NCBI GenBank assembly: GCA_002270565.1
Contig: NQMI01000167.1
Span: 31,049-95,048 of the forward strand
Direction: 5' to 3'
Source of the DNA: Stenocarpella maydis
Taxonomy: Eukaryota; Ascomycota; Sordariomycetes; Diaporthales; Diaporthaceae
Length of the DNA: 64,000 nt
Below are positions 1 to 9,375 of this stretch, one piece after another. A program made the translations under genes and the position numbers. The notes under the pieces are model-generated. The model was not told where the DNA came from. It made no database searches and saw only the letters and a program-made list of their open reading frames with translations. How positions within the stretch are numbered: position 1 is the stretch's first letter; every line of letters starts with the position of its first letter.

Positions 1-924
1 ATGCCTGCCACCTATGTGAATGCGACACATTGAGCTGCATTGCACGCAAACTTACCCTGTCTGTGTCCTGTCGATCTCACTCCGCAGTTCGTACGTTTGA
101 ACCAGTCCACGCGACGAATCGTAGAGCGTGCACGTCGTTTCTTGAGCATAGCGAGGAGCAATGCTAGGCGCTGGGCCCTCCCTGTTCATCGGATCTTTTC
201 GTATGGTGCGTATCCAGATGCCTCCGGCTTCGGCCGAATTGTGTTTAAACTCTCCACTGGCTGAAGTTTCTAACTCCTCTTCCAAAGCTCCCATGTAAAG
301 GTAAGATGGGTATTACATTAGATAAATATATGAGTATAAGTTGGTTATAGAGTGTATTAAGTTTGATTAGAAGTCGCCTAACGAAAGTGGAAGCTATCGC
401 TAAAGGTGATAGCGGGTCGAGGGGCTATAAGTACTTGGGCAGTAGGGGCTGCTAGGCGCCTTATCAAGAACGGCCCCAAAGCCTAGCGACCAGGCAGCCC
501 CCAGGCCCTAACAAAAGGTTATTATATCCGGAGTAAAATGAAACCACTTGGATGGCTCCTACGACTCATAATAGCAAACCCCCCCCTCCCACCCAAATAC
601 ATCCCAAGAGCTAAATACTTGGCAAGTGGAACTTTAACTAGCGGACAGCTGGTCTGTCCGAGACGGCGAGTTCGCAACGGGAGATGGCCGGAAGCCCTGG
701 AAGGCAATGGAACAGCATAAGTGACACTTGTATATATATATACTATGACTATGCGAAATCGAGCGTGATATCGGCTATGGCCTTGGACAATGGATTCTCC
801 AAGGTGCACTAGTACGTGCCAGTCTCCGAGGACCAGACACTTGGCTGCATTATTTCGAATTGAATTTGGGGTATATTCCAAGCTAAACGCTGACCATAGC
901 ACTTGTATTAGAACCGGCAAGGAA
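1..924. other. gene-free stretch, left edge of window
   Basis: No convincing gene was found on either strand. The short open frames have no family resemblance and overlap one another. Bases 300-540 are A/T-richer than the genes and may be old decayed repeat DNA. A short TA microsatellite lies near 730-745. The right part is the 3' flank of the GH128 gene. Confidence 0.5.
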
Positions 925-1944
925 TCACAGGTTAGCCACTGTGGTCATGGCAGCGATAAACGCTGCCAACATGGATGCACGCAACAAGCCGCTCCCGCTG
1001 CCGCCACCTCCAAGTCCACTTGCACCACCCTTCATCCCCTCCTTGAATCCTGCTTCCTCGCCGCCGAGGTACAGAGCACCAGCGTCTGTCAGTCCACCGT
1101 TGTCGTTAAACAGGGCCACGTTGTCGCCGACCCAGCCGTTGACGTCGTTGTCCTTGCGAAAAGCGCCAAACCAAGAGTAGGACTCGACATAGTCCAGACC
1201 GTCCAGGTATGTCAAGCTTTGGTTCATCATGGATAGTGTGGCGTCTTCATCCTGCTGCGGGAGGGCCATCTCGGTGATCCAGAACTTGAGATTGTCCGGG
1301 TCAACCGCACCGTTGTCTGACGAGTTGGTGTAATACTCCCGCATCGTTCCTATCCAGGACGCCAGGCCCTCGAAGTTGCCGTACCAGTGAAGTGCTACAA
1401 AGTCGGTCGGACAGCCATTGTCAGGGTCGATATTGCGGCAAGCCTCGTTGAAGTCTCGAAGCCAGTTCAGCCCGTTCCCAGAACCCGTCACGCTGGGGTG
1501 GGAGATGTTCCAGCTGCGTGAGGACGAGGTCCTCAGCGGCACAATGTGGTCTATGTATGCCTGTGCCGCGTCTGAGGGAGAGATGGAGCTTCCGCCGCTA
1601 GAAGTGGTCCCGTCGGGCTCGTTGAATGAGAGCAGATGGGTCGAGGTCGCAGGAAGGGCATTGATGGCTCCCTGCACGTCATTTGAGGATGCATCGTCGA
1701 GGCCGTGGATCAGAGGCACAAACGTGAGAGTCGAATTCACGTCCGCGACAGGGTAGGCTGACCACGTGTAATACCACGATATCCTGGAGTTCGGGGAGAG
1801 CAGGAGGTTGACATCGCCCTGGTGGGAGTCGCCGAGATATGCGAGGCCTCGTTTTGAATCGGATGTCGAAGCATGTGAGAGAGCCAAAGGCAGGAAGAGT
1901 GCGGCCGGCCCCAGGGCTGCTGTGGCTGCTGTTGTCCGCTTCAT
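925..1944 (-). CDS. Secreted, GPI-anchored GH128-type (Asl1-like) glycoside hydrolase
   Basis: A single-exon gene of 339 residues starting at the ATG at 1944. It resembles the fungal Asl1-like glycosyl hydrolases (GH128), which are beta-1,3-glucan-active wall enzymes. Residues 1-26 form a signal peptide. The TIM-barrel domain follows, with the expected glutamates in SFNEPD (Glu109, acid/base) and FWITEMALP (Glu225, nucleophile), and HWYG between them (about 186-189). Several N-x-S/T sites are present. The last 40 residues are a Gly/Ser-rich linker and a hydrophobic tail (LLRASMLAAFIAAMTTVANL), typical of GPI attachment, so the enzyme is probably held at the plasma membrane or wall. A TATA-like element lies about 95 bp upstream. 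Family and active-site residues are seen; substrate is inferred from the family. Confidence 0.9.
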   Translation of the reverse strand: MKRTTAATAALGPAALFLPLALSHASTSDSKRGLAYLGDSHQGDVNLLLSPNSRISWYYTWSAYPVADVNSTLTFVPLIHGLDDASSNDVQGAINALPATSTHLLSFNEPDGTTSSGGSSISPSDAAQAYIDHIVPLRTSSSRSWNISHPSVTGSGNGLNWLRDFNEACRNIDPDNGCPTDFVALHWYGNFEGLASWIGTMREYYTNSSDNGAVDPDNLKFWITEMALPQQDEDATLSMMNQSLTYLDGLDYVESYSWFGAFRKDNDVNGWVGDNVALFNDNGGLTDAGALYLGGEEAGFKEGMKGGASGLGGGGSGSGLLRASMLAAFIAAMTTVANL

Positions 1945-2034
1945 GATGGATGAATATGCACGGCTGGTGTCCCAGGTATGCTCGCTGTATATCCCATCCT
2001 GCAGGCAAGCAGCTTGCGGGAATCCCGGGCCTGG

Positions 2035-2043
2035 CTTATATAG
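2035..2043 (-). promoter_or_regulatory. TATA-like box of the GH128 gene
   Basis: On the minus strand this reads CTATATAAG, about 95 bp upstream of the GH128 start codon, a usual distance for a fungal TATA box. Assigned by sequence and position only. Confidence 0.4.
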
Positions 2044-2520
2044 ACCTGCCAGCAGCGTAGGTCTACTCGATGACTGTTATCTCCCGCCAAGGTCGCAGGT
2101 GTCATCCCAAGAAACCGCAGTGCTCAGGATCCCACCACTCGCCGAACAGCACGAGGGCGTATCCATCGCCAGGGCCTGCTTGGTGACGTCACGGAACACT
2201 ACGGAGTACTTAGTGTAAGTATCTTCTTATCCAGGGGTCCAGCCAAGGCAGGCGGCACGCCGGTAGCGCTGGGGCGGACACATCACCAGCGGAGCCAGCC
2301 CTCATCTTCACCTGCTCAGGGAGGCCTTCCAGGCGAATCGACACGAGGACGATGCCCTCCAGGCCGCCTCGCGCTTGTGCTGTCGCATTGACGAGCAGGC
2401 GCCCAATCCTGCCCCACCGAGGCGGCAATAGAGATGCGGCAGCTGTGCCACACGCAAGCGAGTCTCGGCCAACAAGCGCGAGTGGGCAAGGCGAAGACAG
2501 TGGTTCTGGCCAGAAACAGT

Positions 2521-2568
2521 ATGCTATGGAGTATGCTATGGAGTATGCTATGGAGTATGCTATGGAGT
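2521..2568. repeat. 12-bp tandem repeat, four perfect copies
   Basis: Four uninterrupted copies of ATGCTATGGAGT lie in the 0.9 kb spacer between the GH128 gene and the methyltransferase gene. The repeat is open in several frames on both strands, which creates spurious ORFs. The rest of 1945-2871 shows no gene; it holds the promoters of the two divergent flanking genes. Confidence 0.9.
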
Positions 2569-2871
2569 GTGTGCTCCGTACAGCCTGCAAGACTGCAAAA
2601 GCCTTGGCCGAGGAAGACCGCAGACACGTTTTCTATGGTTCATCTGAGTTCGGGGAGCCGGGACGCCGGCCATGCACCCGGCAGATCGACCAACAGAGAC
2701 CATGTCCACGTGGAGACGCCGTTTTCATTACCCACAACGGCATGGCGCCACGCTGCCAATTCCATCCTCTGACCCGCGCGCCTCGCTCGAGTTCTGGTTG
2801 CCCGCATCTCACCACCCGGGTCTGGGCTCTGAGGCCCCGCAGACTGTCAAACACACCCTGGAGCCACAGAA

Positions 2872-4427
2872 ATGGATGACCACAACCCAGCCAGTTTCCA
2901 CCTTGGACGGCCCCAGCCACGGAGCCCAGGCCCAGGCCCAGGCCCAGGCCAACCGCGGAATGAACCGGGGGGCGGGCCTGTCCCCGCCAACCCTGCGCAG
3001 GCGCTAAGTGCCGGACATGGCAGCAGTCCGGCCTCAGGCGACCAGACAGGCCAGGCAGTCCTGTTCGGAGATGGGCGCGTGGATGCCCAGTTTGAGCCGC
3101 TGGCCGAGGAGATGGCTCCGTCTGTTCCGGCTCTGGACTTCAATGGGTTTGTGCTTCATGCCACGCCGAGGCCGGTCCCCGAAGAGCTGCGGCGAGACCC
3201 CAGCGGGGCGTCGGTTGCGGAGCCAGATGCGGTCCTGGACGAAGAAAACGGGCGGACGTACCATAACTACCACGAGGGCAGATACTATTTACCCAACGAC
3301 GCGGTATGTCGCCCAGCAACTCTGCTGCCCTGCTGCCCTGCTGCGCCGGCCTTGGCGCTGACGACGCTACATTTAGGCAGAGCAAGACCGCCTCGACCTG
3401 CAGCACAAACTGTGGCAAGTCCACCTGGACGGCGCGCTCTTCAAGGCCCCTATCCAGGTGCCGCCCAAGAATGTCCTTGACGTGGCGACTGGAACCGGCA
3501 TCTGGGCCATAAAAATGGCCCAGATGTACCCTGACTCAAACGTCATCGGGACAGACCTGAGCCTTATCCAGCCCGACGGGCCTCCCAACTGTTCATTCAT
3601 CAAGGAGGACGCCGAGCTGGACGAGTGGACCCTCCCTGTCGTGTTTGACTACATCCACCTGCGCATGGTTCACACCTGCTTCGACGACTACCGGGCGCTG
3701 TTCAAGAGATGCTATGACAACTTGGAACCCGGGGGCTGGGTTGAGTTGCAGGATGCCGTCTTCAAGCTCATGTGCACAGATGGCACCGCTGACGGCTCTT
3801 ATATCGAGAAATTCTCTCAGCTGATCCTACAGGCAGGCGAGTCTATTGGTCGAGACTTTGATATACCGAGCAGATATAAGGACATGTTGATCGAGACCGG
3901 CTTTTTGGATGTTGCAGAAGACATTGGCCCTGTCCCAGGTACGACGAACTGTCATCGAAAGCTCCATCTTTCCTGATATCTTCATTCTCTTTCTCCCGAG
4001 CCTCCCCCCCCCCAAAAAAAAAAAAGAAAAAAAAAAAGGAAAAAAAAAAAAAAAAAAAAACAGCTTGGGAAATTGCTAACCCCTCTCAGGAAACCCGTGG
4101 CCGGACGAGCCCAAGTTCAAGTCACTCGGGTACTGGCAGATGATCAATTCTCACAGGGCTCTCCGTGGGTTTGGCTGGAAACTTTTTCGAAAACTTGGCA
4201 TGGAGCCGCATGACATTGAAGTTCTCGTTGAGAAAGCCAAAACGGATATTACAGATTCCCGTCTGCACTTCTTCTTTCCGATGTAAGTTGAGGCCCACCT
4301 TCCCGCCACCTAGTTTGGCGCTCGTGTGTGAGGGGCTACTAAACATATGCGAAGATATGTCGTCTACGGCCGAAAGCCGTATGAATGGGAGCTCGAGCAG
4401 CCACCTCAAAAACGCCCGAGGATGTAG
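2872..4427 (+). CDS. LaeA-like SAM-dependent methyltransferase (four exons)
   Basis: Exons 2872-3303, 3377-3938, 4090-4282 and 4355-4427 join in frame to 419 residues. Introns have GT-AG ends, and the last has a clear CTACTAAAC branch site. The N-terminal ~140 residues are Pro/Gly-rich and disordered, with a PGPGPGPG run coded by a CCCAGG hexamer repeat. The fold proper starts at the acidic motif DEENGRTYH and the AEQDRLDLQHKLW segment. SAM-binding motif I is VLDVATGTGIWAIKMA (about 177-192). Further blocks are NVIGTDLS, FDYIHLRMV and NLEPGGWVELQD. The C-terminus ends in VVYGRKP, typical of LaeA/Llm-type proteins. LaeA itself is a nuclear global regulator of secondary metabolism; many paralogues exist and their substrates are mostly unknown, so this is best called LaeA-like. 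No biosynthetic backbone gene lies in the window. Confidence 0.88.
4003..4060. repeat. poly-C/poly-A tract inside an intron
   Basis: About 11 C followed by about 47 bases that are nearly all A, broken by three G, within intron 2 (3939-4089) of the methyltransferase gene. It lies 30 bp upstream of the CTCAG acceptor, so it could shift splice-site use or be length-variable between strains. Confidence 0.9.
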
Positions 4428-4873
4428 GTGCTAAGGAAAGGCCGCCTCAAGCCAAGGGAATGCGATGCGAACTTGAGGCACGGCAGAGATGTTATTCATG
4501 ACCAGTGCAAGACTGCCAATGATTAGAGGCTACTAGTACAGATAAGGCTCAATGCTTGCACAGTCCAGTTCATAGTGGGTAGGACGCATGGATCAAAACT
4601 ACACCCAAGGGTAGGCACAAAGACGATGCGAAGATATTTTTCGAAATTTACTAGCTATCGATGCCGCCACTCAGAATTCGTACGACAACTCCGAAGCGCA
4701 ATATGGTTGCCATGCAATGAAGGTGCGGCATGTCGATATCAACGGTTGGATATCCTCAGCCGTTGCGCCCACAGGGGCCTCTTCGAGTTGTTTGAAAGGC
4801 TAACCCGTCGGACATACTTGGAATCAGGTGCTATATAGTCTTTGAAATGTTCTTGGTTCCCCGGTTCTCAGCT
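4428..4873. other. short convergent spacer
   Basis: Spacer between the 3' ends of the methyltransferase gene (+) and the GMC remnant (-). No gene or repeat was recognised. Confidence 0.5.
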
Positions 4874-5885
4874 TCACTGGTCAACGAATTGGTCATATCC
4901 CATTCCTTGCTGACTGGCGAGCTCTGATGGTCTCACCCGACGCCCCGTGCCGCCTGGCCACAGGGCCTTCTTTAGTATCCTCGCAGCCGCCTCGGCGAGA
5001 GCATACGTTGGCGCCTGCGTGTGGCAAGTCGGCAACACGGGAATCGCGCTTGAGTCGACCACTCTCATCCCCTTGACTCCTTCGACTCTAAAGTCGGAGT
5101 CTAACACCTTGCCCAGCCTGCACGTGCCGATGACGTGGTGGTATGACTGGGCGCTCGTGCTGACCGCGGCCTCGAGGTCCACATCACTGGTTACATGCCG
5201 TCCAGGAAACGCTTCCCCTACGTTAATGGGCGCGAACACCTCCGAGCGCGTAATGGTCAGGAGTCGCTTGTACGCGTACAAGATGATAGCCTAGTCGGCC
5301 GGAGTAGTATAGTATCCTATATCGATCAATGGGTCGTCTCGCCAATCCGACGTCGCAAGCCGCACGGAACCACCACCTTCAGGCTGCACAAGTGCCACAA
5401 TTCCAGACACGGTGTTGGAGAAGCCGTCGGGAACGGCGAGGAAGGGAGCGTTGACGTATTGATAGGCGATATGCGGACGGTCCTTGGGAAGGTTGAGAAG
5501 GAAGCTCATGTCGACTTCTGGCTCCAAGCTGTGCAGAACGGCGTCGGGTATGCGCTCTGTCACAAAGGTCGAACTTCCGGGAGTAGACAGAGGCCCGGCC
5601 CCATTATCTCGGTATTCTGCCATGAGCACTGCCGGCGTGGTGGGATCGGAGAATGCCGAAGAGGTGATGATGTGGGTTGGCGCCTCGAACATGTTGACTA
5701 CCAGATGGTGGTCGAAGAAGTTGGATCCTACATCGAGACTGTCTGCCACAAGAGGGACGCTGACATCTGCGAGATGGTCTTTGGAGCCAATCCCTGAAAC
5801 CATGAGCAGCCTTGGAGAGTATGTGGCCCAGGCATGGGAGGAGGCAAAGATGACTGATCCGCTGAGACACACCGCAAACTATGAA
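4874..5885 (-). pseudogene. GMC-family FAD oxidoreductase, C-terminal remnant with in-frame stop
   Basis: Minus-strand frame carrying the C-terminal half of a choline-dehydrogenase/aryl-alcohol-oxidase type GMC enzyme. From 5885 down: SPRLLMVSGIG (the second GMC signature, usually SPQLLMLSGIG), then substrate-domain sequence, then HHVIGTCRLG (active-site His region), MRVVDSSAIP and TQAPTYALAEAAARIL (FAD end). The reading frame is broken by a TAG at 5291-5293 inside the usually continuous TTPADxAIILYAYK segment; this looks like a CAG-to-TAG change. No FAD-binding GxGxxG N-terminus was found within 1 kb upstream, where the SnoaL-like gene sits. The gene is therefore a truncated, dead copy. Sequence error at the stop alone would not explain the missing N-terminal half. 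Confidence 0.75.
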
Positions 5886-6495
5886 CTGGGATAAGCTTCT
5901 GGGAAACAGGCCCCGGGCAAGTGAAATTGGATATTGTAAACAAGGCAGTAGACTTTTCGAACTTCGACCCCCAGCGGCTCAACCTGCTGTATGAGAGCCA
6001 CCTTAGTCTTCTGTGTAATTACCTAGGTAGGGCACTGACCTCCGCGCATGCCGATTTCGACCGTATCTTGTCCCAAGCATCTCATGTAACCATGCTCTCC
6101 GGGAAGAGCGAGACTCAGATCGTAAGCCCACTTTGTAAATCAGCTCGTCCATGCCAGAGCTGTTGGTGATTATCACTGTGCGGACGGGGCCGCTGGCAGC
6201 ATCCGCAGTAAATTGATTGCCTTGTAGAAACCACACTCGTTTGCCGTGATGGCGCCATAGCCCATTCGATACCACTCTTGAACTTGGGTTTGAAAATACC
6301 GTGTCACATAGGAGCCGTGATCTATTGTTTTGAAGCTGGTCCATCTATCGAAGAATGGCCTTTCGCCTCAAGAAGTGGATAATTCAACACCCACTACTGC
6401 GCTAAGATGTTTACAGACTTTGTAATCGACTCCGTCTGAGTTGACCAACTTTCACATCGACAGCTGACCACTATCACCAGCCCTACTGAACCGAC
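5886..6495. other. unassigned decayed coding-like sequence
   Basis: On the minus strand, short stretches such as EWYRMGYGAITANECGFYKA (about 6210-6290) look protein-like, but frames are broken and no family was recognised. This may be the decayed N-terminal part of the adjacent GMC gene or another remnant. Confidence 0.3.
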
Positions 6496-7150
6496 TTACT
6501 GAGATTCACCTGCTGGCAACTTATAGCATCCCTCACTTGGAATCTTCTCGCCCTGGTCCCACTACAGCCCGCAGGTTAGAGTCGCTGTGGGCTCCCGCCT
6601 AGGATGCAAGGAACCTTGGAACTTACGTGTTCATGGACACAGCCATCAACCCAACGCCATCTATCCGTGGTCGAATATCGCGCGTATGACATGTTGGTAG
6701 CTGCAACGAAGCACCATGCGGTGTTGGCCTCACTGCCTAGTTTATTTCCGCTGCAGAAAAGAGGCCAGATGGTTTGAGGACCACTGGCGTAGCCTGGGTG
6801 GTGTTGCTATCATGCATTCAAAATGTTAATATTATCATCCACATTGTGTTCTTTGTATTTCATGTCACGACATAAGCATTTCGGAGTTAGACCGGCCTGC
6901 GTACCGTGTAGGTCGAATCAATAAGCGAAAACATTGTTCTGGGATCTCCATCGACGACAAATGAGCGGTAGAAAGCATAGGCTCTCTTTGCTGTCTCTTC
7001 CGCCGTCACGGAGGGGTCCGGCTTGCATAGAACAGGTGGGGCTGGCAGATTACAAAGATTCTCTCTCTTTGAAAGGGCATTATCCTCTGCAACTGGAGCC
7101 GCAAGGCCAATGGCAGGTGCCAGGACGCCGGTATAGAACAGTAGTTTCAT
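6496..7150 (-). CDS. Secreted SnoaL/NTF2-like protein (three exons)
   Basis: Exons 7150-6905, 6806-6627 and 6561-6496 join in phase 0 to 163 residues; introns are 98 and 65 bp with GT-AG ends. The start is the ATG at 7150, because MKLLFYTGVLAPAIGLAAP is a clean signal peptide. The mature part starts with a short KR-containing pro-region, then a SnoaL/NTF2-like core: AKRAYAFYRSFVVDGDPRTM, then HHPGYASGPQTIWPLF in exon 2, and VHEHWDQGEKIP across the second splice. SnoaL-like folds include polyketide cyclases, hydratases and many small secreted fungal proteins of unknown role. The ordered motifs across three exons argue for a working gene. Its GMC neighbour is dead, so no joint pathway can be assumed. 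TATA-like box about 75 bp upstream. Confidence 0.82.
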
Positions 7151-7220
7151 GTTGGTGGCAGCATGCACAACAATGCTAGACCAGAGAAGTTCTTTCTTTA
7201 ATCTCATGGGAGCTTATAGT

Positions 7221-7230
7221 ATTTATATAG
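7221..7230 (-). promoter_or_regulatory. TATA-like box of the SnoaL-like gene
   Basis: Minus strand reads CTATATAAAT about 75 bp upstream of the ATG at 7150. Position and sequence only. Confidence 0.4.
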
Positions 7231-8925
7231 GCCATGGTCAAGGAGAGGAACATTTATAGGTACGTAGTGTGGCACATGCGGTATGTCAAAGATGGTACGT
7301 TGGATGCGTCCCTAATTTAGCCGCCTCTTGCCCCAATTTATGATAATTTACACAAATCACCCCCAGGAAATCTGCCGGATTGTGTCATTCAAGAAGATTA
7401 GAGTGCTGTTGCAAACGTACAACGCGGGGAAAGCCCACCTCCCGAGACGAAGGTGGGGTTTTGGGTCGGACTTCCATAGACACCTTGGGGGCGCAGCGGG
7501 CCAGCATATTTCAGGCCTACATTGACGTCAGTCTGGATTTCAGCTTTTGAAAATATTGCCCCTGCTCTTTTGATGTTCTATCGACTGGGGTTAGAGATCC
7601 TCTTAGACTATAAAGCTCCAGACGGATTGTGAGGCTAGTATAGGAGTCTGGACCAATACAACCCTAGATGATTAACCTGGGAAAACATTTAACTACTAAG
7701 AGGCCCAGGTGATGCCACTGGTTACTAATACCTTCGGTAATCACGATACGGATTCGGCAGAGGGAAATCACAGGAAAGTTATCGTTCCATCTTGATGACC
7801 TGGGAGGTACCTTACCCACTTCTTTGACTAGGCTAGATGCAGCACTATTCTGGGGACATTTAGTCGCATTACACGAGAAAACGGAATGTTTCATCGCATG
7901 ACTTTGTAGGGCTTTAAAGAAAATGCGCATGTTATTTATCAGAGATCTTCAAGCCCTCTGTAGTTATTTTGACTTGGCCCGGCCAAGCAAGCCGATTTAC
8001 GCAACAAAATAATAATGTGTGATCTTTACAAGGACTGGTTGCATGTAAGCGCTCCATTGACTCTCCAGGCGTTACGCAACCTCTGCAAGATAAGCGGCAC
8101 AAGGGATTTATTGCGGCGGACTGGGGTTTTTGAAACAAACAAATAGTTATAGCGTCTGTTAAAGGTCGGCAACAAACTATTATTTTGAGTTCCACCAATT
8201 TAAGCACCACAAGTGCAGGCAACCGACTTATATATATGATCATATGTACTACCTCTTGGTAGGACCACAGGTGTGGCTATAGTGCAATGCCCGCCTTTCG
8301 TGGCGCTACCACTCAGCGCGGCAACATAATAGCGAGTAGGTCGGGTTCGAGATCAACATTAGGACACGAGTCTCCTGGCCTGTTTCCATATGTGCTAGTG
8401 CTTCTATATTTCATCTCGTCAAGGCTGATTGGTCTTGACCCGAGGACTACTAAAATATGCCGTTCATATGTGGCAAAATTCTATGTTCTCGAGTAACCCT
8501 AGGAGCTTTTACTAATCTCTCCGCATCCTATAATCTCCGCACCCCGCCTCGACATTACTTGCCTCGTCAATTGCCAAATCGGTTCGTCCTTATTTATACA
8601 CTATGTAATGATTATGTGCGATGCGGTCCGCCTCCCGCTTCCATGACTGGCTATGCCTGTCACACCGCATCTTGCGAACCCCAAGTGGAGCAGAGTAGAT
8701 AGTCGACTAGATTTGTGGTTTCTCAACTGCCAGGCAGTGGTCAGGCAGCTGAGTTTAAGAGTTTGTCCATAGCCCATCTAGCAGGCCGCTTTCAATCTAG
8801 ATCCAAGAAATCTATGCCTGGATTTTAAAATGATTTTCCAATCTATCCCTACCACATCACCTTTTGGGTAGTTAGACTCGAGATATCTTGATAACTGTGA
8901 CCGCTATTCCTTCCCTTATGCCTCC
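7231..8925. other. gene-free, moderately AT-rich spacer
   Basis: No gene was recognised on either strand. Open frames are short and have no family resemblance. Base composition is A/T-richer than the flanking genes and consistent with old decayed DNA. Confidence 0.5.
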
Positions 8926-9375
8926 CTAAATGCGAGCTCCACCCTGCCTGAGGAATCCATTTACAAGATTCCTGATGTCTTCGTCGTCAGTTAAATCAAC
9001 TTTAACAGTTTCGCCTCTCAAAAGAACTTCTCTAAGCGCGAGGCCGTCCTGAGAAATTTCCTCGAATGAACTTTGCCTGTGCAAAATGGCCATATGCTTA
9101 GACCCAGACCGTAGATGTCATCCTATTTCCTCGGAGGCGCACCACGGCCCAAATACTCCTCTCTACGTCTCCTATTCGGCGATACACAGTGCCACGTTAC
9201 ATTGCCTTCCCAGATCTCCTCATCTACGTCCTCAAAACGCCCTTCGTCGAAGTCGCACAGTTTTACATGACCTTGTGCGTCTAGGAGCATATTCTCAAGC
9301 TTCATGTCGCCATTTATGATGTGTTTGTTTATGAGCAATAAAAGGGCGACATAGATCCTCCAGGATTCAGTTCAC
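8926..9375 (-). pseudogene. Protein kinase C-lobe remnant
   Basis: Read on the minus strand from about 9360: IINGDMKLENMLLDAQGHVK (catalytic loop, HRD region altered to NGD), LCDFDEGRFED (DFG position reads DFD), NVTWHC, then an in-frame TAG before DDIYGLGLSIW (F-helix region, normally DIYSLGxxxWE). After a frameshift the C-lobe continues as RGETVKVDLTDDEDIR and LVNGFLRQGGARI, ending at a stop at 8926-8928. No N-lobe was found upstream. One stop plus one frameshift and loss of the N-lobe make this a dead fragment, probably from the fungus-specific accessory kinases that carry a VKLCDFDEG motif. Confidence 0.7.

Noticed and set aside
2872..7150. secondary-metabolite cluster built on the LaeA-like, GMC and SnoaL-like genes
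   Set aside because: No polyketide synthase, peptide synthetase or terpene backbone gene in the window, and the GMC gene is dead.
8320..8380. GGGTTCGAGATC resembling a tRNA B-box
   Set aside because: No A-box or cloverleaf pairing.
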